Assembly (NCBI RefSeq): GCF_024347295.1
Contig: NZ_AP025458.1
Span: 2,294,001 to 2,358,000, forward strand
DNA length: 64,000 nt
Source of the DNA: Vibrio artabrorum
GTDB taxonomy: Bacteria; Pseudomonadota; Gammaproteobacteria; Enterobacterales; Vibrionaceae
Direction: 5' to 3'
Shown: positions 1 through 9,584 of the stretch, piece after piece
Numbering within the stretch: the first letter of the stretch is position 1
Layout of the letters: each line of letters opens with the position of its first letter
Position numbers and translations under genes: made by a program
The notes under the pieces: model-generated
Told to the model about the DNA's origin: nothing
The model's input: only the letters and a program-made list of their open reading frames with translations
Database searches by the model: none

Positions 1-2096
1 TATCAGATCAACGCGAGAAGAGCCCATCAGCGATTTCTCGCGAGGAAACAGACTCTTCAATTAGAACGCCAAGCAGTAGCATCGATGCCTACAAAATATT
101 AGCGAAAGCGGAATATAACCTTGGCAACATCCATACTGCGATTCAACAACTCGACAAAGCCTCTGAGTTAGCAAAAACCTATAATATTGACTACCTAAAA
201 CTGGATATTCAAATATTAAAAGTTAAGTTGCTTTGGCTGAACGATAGAGAGTCAACCACAGCAAAAGCCGAACTCGCGAAGATCGAAACCAACCTAGAGT
301 CGGTGAACAAAACCTTGCGCTTAACAGAAGGCATTACCTATCGTTTAATTATGTTGAAGGCTGATATTGCTTCTTATGATAATAAAGTCGACGAAGCCGA
401 GATGTTCTACCAAGAAGCTAAATCTTACTTAGAGCAACGCTACTCTAAAAAAGTCACCATCGACTATCACATTGTCGTTGGGGAATTTTACCTGACTCAC
501 AAAGAGTACAACCACGCGCTTACAGAGCTACTATATGGCTATTGGAAATCAGTAGAAAGCAACCAAAGCGCACGCTTAGCAAAAGTCAACCGCCTACTTG
601 CCCAACTTTTCTTTGAACGCCAAGTGTTAGATAAGGCACTAGAACACCTTTCACAAGCCGCTGATTTCTATGACGGCTTTGAAAACTCGCCTATTTTGGC
701 GCAAGTGCTCAAAAAGATGGGCGATGTGTACTTCTTACAAGGAAAATATAACCTTGCTTTAGTGCATTTTTTCAATGTATTGGATCATGAGAGTAGCGAC
801 CGAGATATTCACCAAGTCATCGATATTCGTTTGAGTTTATCAGCCACTTATTTACGCCTTTTTAACTATCCTCAAGCAGAACACTACCTATCACGAGCCC
901 TTGAACTGCTGGAAAAAACAGACATTCCAAGACTGGAAGGCCGAGCGGCATTGTTATCGGCAGGGTTGGCTTATCACTTACAAAACAGCGCCGACGTGAT
1001 CAAGCATGCAACACGAGCTCTCACAATCTCACGTCAAATAGAGAGCATGTATCTGTCTCAACGTTCATACTATTTACTCTCTTTGGGTTACGAGCAAGCG
1101 GGGCGTCCTCAACAAGCCTTAGCGAACCTCAAGCAATACAACAGTCTTGTCTCTTTAGAGCAGCAAAAACTCAACCGGGTTGGTGAAGATGCATTCAGAC
1201 AACAAAAAGAGTTTGCCGAACAAACGTTGCACTATGCCGGCCAAGAGCAGGAACTACAAAAATACCAATTAGAGCATCATAAATTCCAAAAAATATCGTT
1301 CGCCCTATTCTTGTTCAGCATCATTTTGTTTTTCTTCGTGCTGCGCAGAGGCTACCTCATTCAAACCTTAGCCAAAGAAGTGGACTCGCTGCAAACTGAC
1401 CTGTTTACGCACTCGCGTTCAAAGCTCCCAAATCTAAGAATGCTCAATGCGAAACTCTCTAACTCCTTGGAGAAAACCAGTCAAAATTTCGAACAGTGGC
1501 AACTTGGCGAACTGATCCACGAACCACTCAACGACCGTTTACGTTTTGTGATGATTGATTTACCTTTCTTACGCAATATGTACACGCAGAACGGTTATAA
1601 GGCGGGTTTAGAACTCGAAGACGCTTTCGGCAATTTCATAAAATCAAAACTGGATGGTTTGGCTCGCGTCTACCACTTCTCTGATGCTAACCTGCTTTAT
1701 ATAGAGTCGAACTCTGATCGTGATTCCTCTCCAGAAGAGATGTTCCTAAAAATTCAATCTTGGATTAATCACTTCGAGCCAGAGCGCAACATCAATCGGA
1801 CTGTGCGGATGGGCATCGCGGACTACCCATTCTTACCAAGAGCTTACACTGCGATTAACGATCAAGAACTGCTCGATGTTTTATTGATGTCGGCCAACCT
1901 AGCGCGTGAAATCAGCTTAAAAGAAGGCACGAGTCAATGGGTCTATCTAAAGGCTATCGACAATGCACCCGCGGCCAGTCTTGCAACCGGTAACATAAGA
2001 GAAGCCTGTAAACAAGCCATTAATCAAGGGTTAGTAAAAGTACAATCATCTTACAAGAATGAGGACAACATCAAAAAATTGCTAAAAGATGACTGA
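1..2096 (+). CDS. TPR-repeat membrane protein with degenerate GGDEF domain (5' partial)
   Basis: The reading frame is open from the window edge (first full codon at base 3), so the start lies outside. An internal TTG at 228 has no special support as a start. The N-terminal two thirds is helical with TPR-like repeats (alternating A/Y/L helices such as the FLQGKYNLALVHFFNVLD stretch). One hydrophobic segment (ISFALFLFSIILFFFVL, encoded near 1293-1350) would anchor the protein in the inner membrane. The C-terminal region resembles a GGDEF fold, but the signature position reads FSDAN, so cyclase activity is unlikely. Probably a sensor or scaffold for c-di-GMP or stress signalling; the exact function is not recognised. 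A true GGDEF gene follows 118 bp downstream on the same strand, which may be functionally linked. Confidence 0.8.
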   Translation, partial: SDQREKSPSAISREETDSSIRTPSSSIDAYKILAKAEYNLGNIHTAIQQLDKASELAKTYNIDYLKLDIQILKVKLLWLNDRESTTAKAELAKIETNLESVNKTLRLTEGITYRLIMLKADIASYDNKVDEAEMFYQEAKSYLEQRYSKKVTIDYHIVVGEFYLTHKEYNHALTELLYGYWKSVESNQSARLAKVNRLLAQLFFERQVLDKALEHLSQAADFYDGFENSPILAQVLKKMGDVYFLQGKYNLALVHFFNVLDHESSDRDIHQVIDIRLSLSATYLRLFNYPQAEHYLSRALELLEKTDIPRLEGRAALLSAGLAYHLQNSADVIKHATRALTISRQIESMYLSQRSYYLLSLGYEQAGRPQQALANLKQYNSLVSLEQQKLNRVGEDAFRQQKEFAEQTLHYAGQEQELQKYQLEHHKFQKISFALFLFSIILFFFVLRRGYLIQTLAKEVDSLQTDLFTHSRSKLPNLRMLNAKLSNSLEKTSQNFEQWQLGELIHEPLNDRLRFVMIDLPFLRNMYTQNGYKAGLELEDAFGNFIKSKLDGLARVYHFSDANLLYIESNSDRDSSPEEMFLKIQSWINHFEPERNINRTVRMGIADYPFLPRAYTAINDQELLDVLLMSANLAREISLKEGTSQWVYLKAIDNAPAASLATGNIREACKQAINQGLVKVQSSYKNEDNIKKLLKDD

Positions 2097-2214
2097 TTTG
2101 CGAGCGGTTAAGACTTGCAAGCCGTGACCTTATTTTTAGTTTTGTTATTATCGATGCAACGGAATTTCATTTAAACGATCGTAATCGATCTCTGCGGCGC
2201 TAATTAATACATCT

Positions 2215-3780
2215 ATGGGCATTCTTGAACAAGACATTCAGGCGCAACTCCACCAACTGAAATGTCAGCTGGAACAAACTCGCTTGACACAAAGGGACTC
2301 CTCTTTCAAATTTATTCGAGAGCAGAAAGTTCTAAAGCGTATCGTTACATCTTTAAGTCATGCGTGTACTGGTAGTAACTGCTATTTAGATGAAAATCTT
2401 ATTACCCTGAGGGAAGAGCTAGAAAAGCAAAAAGACATCAGCTCGCTGCTCCCAAAGTTGGCAATCTTAGAAAGGATGCTCAAGCAGAAAACGTTAGCTA
2501 TGAATAAACAGAACGGATATCTGGATGATAGCATTAAGCAAAGTGGTGAAACACTACAACGCATAACTGGCCTGCCAGCGCCGTTGAAACGTGATCTACG
2601 AAACTTGCTGAGCTTCTCCGAATGCAATGGCAGTCAGAAAGTCGACCATGCCATGAAACTCCTCGGTATTTACGAACGTGCCATAAAAATCATGGCCAAT
2701 GACTCACGTACTCATTTTGCCGATGCAGCCCACACTCCAGAGCAAGAACTCCTTTCTGATTTATCGATAGAATTACAACACCTGATCACAGAGCTCGACT
2801 TTGAAGGCGAATCTGGGGATTTACTTACTGATATTCGAGCAAAACTGCTGCTTGGTGTTTCAACCCAACATCTACTTGAGTTAGCACTTCAAGTTCTCAA
2901 ACAAGTTATTGAAGGCACCAACTTAGAGCGCAAGAAATCAGAACAATTTCTCGATCAACTCAATGCTTCACTTGCTTGCAGTATCAAAACAGCCGCCCAA
3001 AACACCGATCAGAGTCAAAGCTATTTTGAGCACCGCCAAGAACTTAATTCCAATCTTAATAGCCTTGTTACGAAAAGCTTACACTCTGTTGACTGTGCGA
3101 CAGACATGGATAACTTAAAGCTATCCATCACCCCTCTGCTTAAGGAGTTGGCCTCTCTCTCAGAAAGACTGAATCATGCAGAGCAGAAAGAACATGCTCT
3201 AATCGAACGAATGAATTATGGAAAAACGCAGTTAGACTCACTCTATGAAGTAACCCAAGACTATCGCAAACGCTTGGAAGATCAGGCTCAGCGTATGCTG
3301 CTTGATCCTCTCACTAAGGTCTATAATCGAACGGCGTTTACTGATCGCCTAGAGCTTGAATATCGACGTTGGATTCGGGCACAACACTCGTTGCGTGTGG
3401 TATTGCTCGATATCGACAACTTCAAAGCCATTAACGATAGTTTTGGTTATACGGCCGGTGATAAAGCGCTTAAAATCATTGCCCGAACCATCACTAAAGA
3501 GACCAGTACGACCGACACCGTTGCACGTTTTTCTGGTGAAGAGTTCATTTTATTGCTGCCAGAACAAACGGATGAATATTGTCACAAGGTGATTCAAAAC
3601 ATCCAAACTCAAGTGAGCCTCCTGCCATTTAAGTTCCGTGACCAACAAATCAAGATAACCTTATGTGCGACATGCACCCAATTTAAAGAGTCAGATACTC
3701 CGGAAGAAGTGTTAGAGCGACTCAATAAAACACTAAATAAAGCGAAAAAACGCGGTACTAACCAACTTGTTTGGAACTAA
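2215..3780 (+). CDS. GGDEF-domain diguanylate cyclase
   Basis: A 521-residue protein predicted to make cyclic di-GMP from two GTP. The C-terminal GGDEF domain (about residues 360-521) starts with the typical DPLTKVYNRTAF element and has LLDIDNFKAINDSFGYTAGD. The active-site signature is SGEEF (residues 440-444) rather than GGDEF/GGEEF; glycine-1 substitutions are tolerated in some active cyclases. The RxxD inhibitory site normally found just upstream is SxxD here, so product inhibition is probably absent. The long N-terminal half is helical and coiled-coil-like, with no transmembrane segment or recognisable PAS/GAF domain, so the protein is probably cytoplasmic. The start ATG gives a full-length helical N-terminus; the Shine-Dalgarno is weak. 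Confidence 0.88.
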   Translation: MGILEQDIQAQLHQLKCQLEQTRLTQRDSSFKFIREQKVLKRIVTSLSHACTGSNCYLDENLITLREELEKQKDISSLLPKLAILERMLKQKTLAMNKQNGYLDDSIKQSGETLQRITGLPAPLKRDLRNLLSFSECNGSQKVDHAMKLLGIYERAIKIMANDSRTHFADAAHTPEQELLSDLSIELQHLITELDFEGESGDLLTDIRAKLLLGVSTQHLLELALQVLKQVIEGTNLERKKSEQFLDQLNASLACSIKTAAQNTDQSQSYFEHRQELNSNLNSLVTKSLHSVDCATDMDNLKLSITPLLKELASLSERLNHAEQKEHALIERMNYGKTQLDSLYEVTQDYRKRLEDQAQRMLLDPLTKVYNRTAFTDRLELEYRRWIRAQHSLRVVLLDIDNFKAINDSFGYTAGDKALKIIARTITKETSTTDTVARFSGEEFILLLPEQTDEYCHKVIQNIQTQVSLLPFKFRDQQIKITLCATCTQFKESDTPEEVLERLNKTLNKAKKRGTNQLVWN

Positions 3781-4097
3781 AGTAACTCTGTAATTAATTT
3801 ATTTCATTTTTTCAAATAGTTATCATATACTCACTTCCCCAATGTTTGCTAATCTGATAGTTAACATTCAATTAACAAGCATTTTTTCGGTAAGTCATGC
3901 TATATACATGCACTTAACTTAAACAGCAGTATATTAGCGATTAAGCAAATCGGTAAAATCATTAAACAAGCAGTCGTAACCGTTTCGTCTGGTTAACACT
4001 CCTCACCTTTAACCAAACACTTTCAACGCTTGCTTCTCACTCTCGAGCCTGAGGGGCACTTAATCGGCGCCCCGGCTCTTCTTAATAAGGAGGCGCT
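3781..4097. other. 317-bp spacer before ppnN
   Basis: This AT-rich gap contains no credible coding frame. No strong intrinsic terminator follows the diguanylate cyclase gene. The only clear structures are the GC-rich hairpin at 4047-4080 and the AAGGAGG ribosome binding site directly upstream of ppnN. Confidence 0.6.
4047..4080 (+). promoter_or_regulatory. GC-rich stem-loop in the ppnN leader
   Basis: GAGCC...GGCTC enclosing GGGGC...GCCCC forms a two-part hairpin that ends just before the sequence TTCTTAATAAGGAGGCGCT and the ppnN ATG. It could be a weak terminator or attenuator, or a structure next to the ribosome binding site. The U-tract is poor (TTCTT), so strong termination is doubtful. 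Confidence 0.45.
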
Positions 4098-5465
4098 ATG
4101 ATCACGCACATTAGCCCGACTGGCAGCATGGATTTACTCTCTCAACTTGAAGTTGAGCGTCTTAAAAAAACCGCATCTAGTGATCTGTACCAACTGTATC
4201 GTAACTGCACGTTAGCGGTCCTGAACTCAGGTAGTCACACCGACAACTCCAAAGAGTTGCTCGATAAATATCAATCATTTGATGTTGAAGTGGTGCGCCG
4301 TGAACGTGGGATCAAACTCGAACTGAATAACGCACCTGAGCATGCATTTGTCGATGGTGAAATCATTAAGGGTATTCAAGAACATCTATTTTCAGTGTTA
4401 CGTGACATTGTTTACGTCAACATGCATCTCGCCGATAACCAAAGGCTCAATCTCACCAACGCGACTCACATCACCAACCTTGTGTTTGGTATCTTGAGAA
4501 ATGCAGGTGCGCTAACGCCAGGCATTGAACCTAACCTAATTGTATGTTGGGGGGGTCACTCCATAAATGCCAACGAATACCAATACACTCGTGAAGTCGG
4601 TAATGAATTAGGCCTGCGCGAACTGAACATCTGTACCGGTTGTGGACCGGGAGCGATGGAAGGCCCAATGAAAGGTGCCGCCATTGGTCACGCGAAACAA
4701 CGTTATACCAATCATCGTTATCTAGGGCTTACCGAACCGTCAATCATTGCGGCAGAGCCACCAAACCCCATCGTCAATGAACTGGTGATCATGCCTGATA
4801 TTGAGAAGCGCCTTGAAGCGTTTGTTCGGATGGCACATGGCATCATCATTTTCCCTGGCGGCCCAGGTACTGCCGAAGAGCTGTTGTATATATTGGGGAT
4901 CATGATGCACCCGAGTAACGCAGACCAACCGATGCCTATCGTTTTAACTGGCTCAAAAGAGAGCGAAGCTTACTTTCGCTCAATTGATACATTCATTGGT
5001 GAAACGTTAGGTAAAGAAGCGCAAAAGCATTATGAAATCGTCATTGATGATCCAGCTCGCGCAGCGAAAATCATGAAACAAGCGATGCCAGAAGTACGAT
5101 CTCACCGCAAAGAGACCGGCGATGCATACAGTTACAACTGGTCACTGCATATTGAGCCAGAGTTCCAACTGCCATTCGATCCAACTCATCAATCAATGGC
5201 GGCGCTCGACCTTCATATGGATCAAAAAACAGAGAGCCTTGCTGCGAATCTGCGTAAGGCGTTCTCTGGTATTGTGGCAGGTAATGTCAAAGCCGAGGGT
5301 ATTCTAGAGATTGAGAAGCATGGCCCATTCCTGATTGATGGTGATAAGGAGCTAATGACTAAGATGGATCAGCTGCTGAATGACTTTGTTGAACAACATC
5401 GAATGAAACTGCCGGGCGGCACTGACTACGTGCCTTGCTACAAAATTGCACCAAGTCAGCACTGA
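4098..5465 (+). CDS. ppnN: Nucleotide 5'-monophosphate nucleosidase PpnN (YgdH)
   Basis: A 455-residue protein, the size of E. coli PpnN (454). It hydrolyses purine and pyrimidine nucleoside monophosphates to the base and ribose 5-phosphate, and in E. coli is a (p)ppGpp-responsive enzyme. The central Rossmann-like LOG domain carries the signature [10 protein letters not shown] (residues 252-261), preceded by the [16 protein letters not shown] nucleotide-binding loop. The N-terminal and C-terminal extensions that distinguish PpnN from short LOG proteins are both present. The start is fixed by a textbook AAGGAGG Shine-Dalgarno seven bases upstream. It appears monocistronic, with a leader hairpin and its own terminator. 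Confidence 0.95.
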   Translation: MITHISPTGSMDLLSQLEVERLKKTASSDLYQLYRNCTLAVLNSGSHTDNSKELLDKYQSFDVEVVRRERGIKLELNNAPEHAFVDGEIIKGIQEHLFSVLRDIVYVNMHLADNQRLNLTNATHITNLVFGILRNAGALTPGIEPNLIVCWGGHSINANEYQYTREVGNELGLRELNICTGCGPGAMEGPMKGAAIGHAKQRYTNHRYLGLTEPSIIAAEPPNPIVNELVIMPDIEKRLEAFVRMAHGIIIFPGGPGTAEELLYILGIMMHPSNADQPMPIVLTGSKESEAYFRSIDTFIGETLGKEAQKHYEIVIDDPARAAKIMKQAMPEVRSHRKETGDAYSYNWSLHIEPEFQLPFDPTHQSMAALDLHMDQKTESLAANLRKAFSGIVAGNVKAEGILEIEKHGPFLIDGDKELMTKMDQLLNDFVEQHRMKLPGGTDYVPCYKIAPSQH

Positions 5466-5592
5466 TAATGGAACTCTTATTGGTCCTAAGTCATCTTTGA
5501 CACCCAGGTTCTAGCCCATCGCTCTAAGACAGAGCAACAAGTCATGACGTTGACATCAACACCGTATCAACTCACTGATTGATACGTTACTA

Positions 5593-5613
5593 TAAGGGGC
5601 TAGCAGCCCCTTA
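5593..5613 (+). terminator. ppnN intrinsic terminator
   Basis: Perfect 9-bp stem TAAGGGGCT / AGCCCCTTA with a 3-base loop, followed by TTTATTG. It lies 130 bp after ppnN and 26 bp before xni. Confidence 0.7.
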
Positions 5614-5639
5614 TTTATTGCCTATTTAGTGGAATACTT

Positions 5640-6419
5640 ATGTCTATCCATCTTGTTATTATCGATGCCTTGAACCTGATCCGACGCGTGCACTCTGCTC
5701 AACCGGATCCCACCGATATAGCAAGAACCATCACCACCACAACTCGTACACTGAACCGAATCCTAAACGAATCACAACCCACGCACATCATTGCGGTATT
5801 TGATCATCATCTACAAGACCGAGGCTGGCGTGCCAAAGTGCTTCCTGCCTATAAACAGAACCGAAAGCCAATGCCAGAACCATTAATGAAAGGCCTTGAT
5901 GCTATTCAGCAGGCTTGGTGGGAACTCGGTATTGACTCGTTGCTATCTGATGGTGATGAAGCCGATGATCTCGTGGCAACACTTGCCAAGAAAGTGGCCG
6001 ATCACGGCGAAAAAGTCACCATCATCTCTACCGATAAAGGCTATTGCCAGCTGCTATCACCCACACTACAGATTCGTGATTACTTCCAACACCGTTGGTT
6101 AGACAAACCTTTTATTGAAACTGAATTCGGCGTAAAACCAGAACAACTTGCTGACTATTGGGGATTAACTGGCGTGATCTCTAGCCAAGTTCCGGGGATC
6201 CCGGGCGTTGGACCCAAAGCCGCAAAAGAGATTTTAACCACATACCCAGACATCGAAACAGCATTCCACGCTGAAGATTTGCCGAAAAAATATCGTAAGA
6301 AGTTCGATGAGCATATCGAATCCGCTCGAGTGTGTAAGCGAGTATCGGCCTTAAAAACTGACATCGACTTGGGTTTTAACCTACAAGATATTCGCTACGA
6401 CCCGCAAGTGACGTCTTAA
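5640..6419 (+). CDS. xni: Flap endonuclease Xni (exonuclease IX family)
   Basis: A 259-residue member of the 5'-nuclease (FEN) family, related to the nuclease domain of DNA polymerase I and able to cleave 5' flaps in DNA. Metal-binding acidic residues are visible at D9 (VIIDALNLIRR) and in SDGDEADDLVATL (D104 and following). The helix-hairpin-helix VPGIPGVGPKAAKEIL follows. Like E. coli Xni it has fewer acidic metal ligands than full PolI-type nucleases. The length matches the family (about 250). In enterics the gene is close to ppnN and rlmM, and the same neighbourhood is kept here. Confidence 0.93.
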   Translation: MSIHLVIIDALNLIRRVHSAQPDPTDIARTITTTTRTLNRILNESQPTHIIAVFDHHLQDRGWRAKVLPAYKQNRKPMPEPLMKGLDAIQQAWWELGIDSLLSDGDEADDLVATLAKKVADHGEKVTIISTDKGYCQLLSPTLQIRDYFQHRWLDKPFIETEFGVKPEQLADYWGLTGVISSQVPGIPGVGPKAAKEILTTYPDIETAFHAEDLPKKYRKKFDEHIESARVCKRVSALKTDIDLGFNLQDIRYDPQVTS

Positions 6420-6430
6420 CGTTGTATATA

Positions 6431-6455
6431 AAAAACGCTCCTGACAGGGAGCGTT
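6431..6455 (-). terminator. Terminator downstream of rlmM (and xni)
   Basis: AACGCTCC / GGAGCGTT, an 8-bp stem with a 6-base loop between the convergent genes xni and rlmM. Read on the minus strand the stem is followed by a T6 run, so it terminates the gcvA-rlmM operon. On the plus strand the U-tract is weaker, though it may still act. Confidence 0.8.
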
Positions 6456-6489
6456 GTTATTATGTTGTAACCAATCTAAATATCAAAAA

Positions 6490-7581
6490 TTAATGCGGTG
6501 ATATATTCGAAAGTGCCTGAATGTGAACCGTGATCTCTTCGCGATCATGATAAAGGTGCTTAGCCTGCATCTTGAACTTCACTTTGTTCTCAATCAGGAA
6601 CACTTTTAGGTTCTCGATATCTTGCAGTACTTCATCGTAACGGCCTTTCATTGGCAGTTTAAGGTTAAACAGTGCTTCTTTTGCCCAACCTTTGATGATC
6701 CACTCCCCCATGAGGTGCGCAACACGAGCTGGCTTCTCAACCATGTCACAGATAATCCAAGTTACGTTCTTACGATCAGGTTCGAATTTAAAGCCATCCA
6801 CCATGTGGTGCTTAATTTGACCCGTTTCCATTAGGCTGTCTGCCATCATGCCGTTATCAACACAGTGAACGAACATCGAGCGCTTAACCAATTGGTAAGT
6901 CCAACCACCAGGACACGCACCTAAATCTACGCCCCACATACCCGGAGCCAGACGCTCGTCCCACTCATCACGAGGGATGAATACGTGGAATGCTTCTTCT
7001 AGCTTCAATGTAGAACGGCTTGGCGCATCTGATGGGAACTTCAGACGAGGGATACCCATAAAGAACTGTGAGTTATTGGTTGGGTAAGAGTAACCAACAA
7101 AACAGTGACCCGGAGCGATGAAGCATAAATGAAATACAGGCTTCTTAGCATTATCTTTCGCAGTCATCAGGCCTTTACCACGCATCGCTTGACGCATCGG
7201 CACGGTAAACTTACGGCAGAACTTCAAAAGCTCTTTTGCTTCGTTAGTGTCTGGCGTTTCAATACGGATATCACCACAACGAGGGAAACCTTCTTTATCA
7301 GAAAGCGCCTCAAGAATTGGAGAAATACGGTCATCGGTTGGCAGGTCTTTGATTTCAACAGCCACTGCTAGCATTTGACGAGCAAAGATCAGTGATTGGA
7401 AATCGATCTCTTTGATCAACTTGTCCGCTTCACCTGCTTGATAACATTCAAACAATACAAAGCCTGTATTATTCTTTAGGCGAGGAAAACCAAACACTTC
7501 CAGTTGTGTTGCCTTGTCTTGAATTTCGCCAGCACATTCTTTTTCAAAACCAGAGCGACAATAAAGTAGTACGTGTTTCAC
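6490..7581 (-). CDS. rlmM: 23S rRNA 2'-O-ribose C2498 methyltransferase RlmM
   Basis: The enzyme methylates the ribose of C2498 in 23S rRNA using SAM. From the GTG at 7581 the protein is 363 residues (E. coli 366) and begins [20 protein letters not shown], the family N-terminus. A longer upstream frame exists but would run through ygdD. An AGAGG ribosome binding site precedes this GTG, and GTGA overlaps the ygdD stop codon by four bases, indicating translational coupling. An N-terminal THUMP-like region is followed by a Rossmann methyltransferase domain with the SAM motif [15 protein letters not shown] and the DMVEKP loop. It is the last gene of the gcvA-hydrolase-ygdD-rlmM operon. Confidence 0.96.
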   Translation of the reverse strand: MKHVLLYCRSGFEKECAGEIQDKATQLEVFGFPRLKNNTGFVLFECYQAGEADKLIKEIDFQSLIFARQMLAVAVEIKDLPTDDRISPILEALSDKEGFPRCGDIRIETPDTNEAKELLKFCRKFTVPMRQAMRGKGLMTAKDNAKKPVFHLCFIAPGHCFVGYSYPTNNSQFFMGIPRLKFPSDAPSRSTLKLEEAFHVFIPRDEWDERLAPGMWGVDLGACPGGWTYQLVKRSMFVHCVDNGMMADSLMETGQIKHHMVDGFKFEPDRKNVTWIICDMVEKPARVAHLMGEWIIKGWAKEALFNLKLPMKGRYDEVLQDIENLKVFLIENKVKFKMQAKHLYHDREEITVHIQALSNISPH

Positions 7582-7976
7582 TGAGTTACCTCTTTTATAT
7601 TCAAAGCAGCGAAGGAGAAGACTCCCCAACCAATGATAAATAGTAGACCACCAAACGGAGTGATAGGGCCAAACCATTTTATTCCTGTCAGTGCCAAGCC
7701 ATAAAGGCTGCCACTAAAACAAAGGATGCCGATGATAAAGCAAATTGCCGCAATGAAAAAATATTTTTGTGATTTAGCACCAAGTTTCATCTGCAGCAGA
7801 GCACCACACGCCAATATCGCCAAAGTATGGATAAACTGGTACTGAACACCGGTCTCAAACACACCGAGCAGATATTCAGGCAGGATAGCCTTCAAACCGT
7901 GGGCGGCGAAGGCGCCAAGCATCACAGCAGTCGCGCCAGATAAACCAGCAAACGATAGTAAATACTTACTTCTCAT
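7578..7976 (-). CDS. ygdD: DUF423 inner-membrane protein (YgdD family)
   Basis: A 132-residue protein with four hydrophobic segments ([79 protein letters not shown]). It matches the DUF423 family (E. coli YgdD, 131 residues) of unknown function. I place the start at the ATG at 7976 (MRSKYLL); it overlaps the end of the upstream hydrolase gene by 11 bp. The stop codon overlaps the rlmM start (GTGA). In E. coli the order gcvA-ygdD-rlmM is the same, without the hydrolase gene. Confidence 0.9.
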   Translation of the reverse strand: MRSKYLLSFAGLSGATAVMLGAFAAHGLKAILPEYLLGVFETGVQYQFIHTLAILACGALLQMKLGAKSQKYFFIAAICFIIGILCFSGSLYGLALTGIKWFGPITPFGGLLFIIGWGVFSFAALNIKEVTQ

Positions 7977-8592
7977 CGAGCACCTCTTTGATAAACGCTG
8001 ATAGTTTCTCAACGGTTAACGCAATGTTCTGCTGTTCGGTGTAACCAGAACTCTTACGAGGCTTAAAGCTGTGGTCGCCATCAGGGATAAACTCGACACG
8101 TACCGAGTCAGACAGATCAAAGTCAGCAAACTCTTCACGCTTACCAAAGGTGTCACGCTCGCCTTGTAAAATCAAACATGGCTTTTTCAACTCAGCTAAG
8201 TGCTCACCTTTGTATTTTTCTGGCTTACCCGGTGGATGAAAAGGAAAACCTAAACACGCGATGCCAGCCACCTTATTAACTTCAGACAAATGGCTTGCCA
8301 TACGTCCTCCCATCGACTTACCGCCAATCACAAGCTTATCGGCATCACAATACTGCTCAATGATACCTTGGTAAGCTTCAAGTAGCTTAGGCGCTCTGTC
8401 AGGAGGACGACGCTTCCCCTCTTCGGCACGCTTAATCATGTACGGGAAATTGAAACGAATCACTCGTATCCCTTTCAAGGCCAATCCTTTAGCAACCAAC
8501 CGCATGAATTCATGATCCATGCCTGCGCCAGCACCATGGGCAAAGATAAAGGTAATGGGATTGTCTTCACCGTCAATGATGACATTATTCAT
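7966..8592 (-). CDS. Alpha/beta-fold hydrolase (KANL3/TEX30-like family)
   Basis: A 208-residue cytoplasmic hydrolase. Visible elements are the oxyanion-loop HGAGAGMDHEFM, the nucleophile elbow GKSMGGR with its serine, the acid loop LQGERDTFGKREE and the catalytic histidine in GDHSFKPRKSSG. The substrate is unknown. The start at 8592 (MNNVIIDGED) has a GAGGA ribosome binding site about eight bases upstream and overlaps the 3' end of gcvA by 8 bp. It sits between gcvA and ygdD, where E. coli has no gene. No secretion signal is seen. Confidence 0.85.
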   Translation of the reverse strand: MNNVIIDGEDNPITFIFAHGAGAGMDHEFMRLVAKGLALKGIRVIRFNFPYMIKRAEEGKRRPPDRAPKLLEAYQGIIEQYCDADKLVIGGKSMGGRMASHLSEVNKVAGIACLGFPFHPPGKPEKYKGEHLAELKKPCLILQGERDTFGKREEFADFDLSDSVRVEFIPDGDHSFKPRKSSGYTEQQNIALTVEKLSAFIKEVLDEK

Positions 8593-9493
8593 CCAGCAGA
8601 TCCTCTTGCTCACTCTGCGCTTTCGCTAGCATCCAGTCGCGGAAGGTAGCGATACGGCCCATGTCGGCTTGTTTCTCATGACAAACCACATAGAAAGCGT
8701 TCTTACTCACCAATACTTCATCAAATGGTGCAATCAAGCGACCCGCTTCGATTTCTGGCTGCGCCAAGACATTGTTGCCCAGTGCAATCCCTTGTCCATG
8801 AGCCGCGGCTTGCAGCACCATCGTCGAGTGGCTGAAGATCGGGCCATGATTCACGTTAACGCCGTCGATACCATTTTGCTTGGTAAACTGTTTCCAATCT
8901 TTTCGAGAGGTATCGTGTAATAACGTATGGCATGCTAAATCACTTAGCGTTTCTAATGGTTTTGCCCCCAATAATACTGAAGGAGAACACAAAGGAATTA
9001 AGTACTCTTGATAAAGCTTATCCGCTCGTAAGCCAGACCAATTACCTCGCCCATAGTAAATGGCGACATCGACATCATCAGTTAGTGAGCCCTCCTCCAT
9101 ATCAACGGCTTTAATTCTTACATCAATATCAGGTTCTTGCTGATTAAAATCGGCAAGCCTTGGAACTAACCATTGGATCGCAAAGCTAGGGGGTAAACTG
9201 ATGGTCAATGCGCCCTTCTCACTTCGTTCAAGCACTTTGTCAGTCGCTTCTGCCAGCGATGTAAAAATATCTTTGATATCTAAGAAGTAGCTCTGCCCTT
9301 CTTCGGTCAGGAGTAAAGAGCGGTTTCTTCGACGAAAAAGCTTCAAAGACAAGAATTCTTCAAGCGCTTTAATTTGATGACTGACCGCTGCTTGAGTCAC
9401 AAATAACTCTTCTGCGGCACGCGTAAAACTCAAATGCCGAGCGGCAGCTTCAAACACTCTTAGCGAGTTTAATGGGGGTAATCGACGAGACAT
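8585..9493 (-). CDS. gcvA: LysR-type regulator GcvA (glycine cleavage operon)
   Basis: A 302-residue LysR regulator that begins MSRRLPPLNSLRVFEAAARHLSFTRAAEELFVTQAAVSHQI and closely follows E. coli GcvA (305 residues). It has an N-terminal winged HTH (about residues 6-65) and a C-terminal effector domain. In enterics GcvA activates the glycine cleavage operon gcvTHP and the small RNA gene gcvB. The call is strengthened because a GcvB-like RNA gene lies divergently 90 bp upstream, as in E. coli. It is the first gene of a four-gene overlapping operon ending in rlmM. Confidence 0.93.
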   Translation of the reverse strand: MSRRLPPLNSLRVFEAAARHLSFTRAAEELFVTQAAVSHQIKALEEFLSLKLFRRRNRSLLLTEEGQSYFLDIKDIFTSLAEATDKVLERSEKGALTISLPPSFAIQWLVPRLADFNQQEPDIDVRIKAVDMEEGSLTDDVDVAIYYGRGNWSGLRADKLYQEYLIPLCSPSVLLGAKPLETLSDLACHTLLHDTSRKDWKQFTKQNGIDGVNVNHGPIFSHSTMVLQAAAHGQGIALGNNVLAQPEIEAGRLIAPFDEVLVSKNAFYVVCHEKQADMGRIATFRDWMLAKAQSEQEDLLDE

Positions 9494-9549
9494 AGTTACT
9501 CTCTAAATAAGCATTAGTTTTTTTTATCTGAAACATTATAATTTGTCCA

Positions 9550-9578
9550 TTGCCTAGCGGCCAGAGAAATTCTATATT
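9550..9578 (+). promoter_or_regulatory. gcvB promoter
   Basis: TTGCCT (9550-9555), a 17-base spacer and TATATT (9573-9578) form a good sigma-70 promoter pointing away from gcvA. It predicts transcription from about 9585, matching the expected 5' end of GcvB. The 50 bp between this promoter and the gcvA start probably hold the GcvA binding site. Confidence 0.65.
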
Positions 9579-9584
9579 TCGTTC

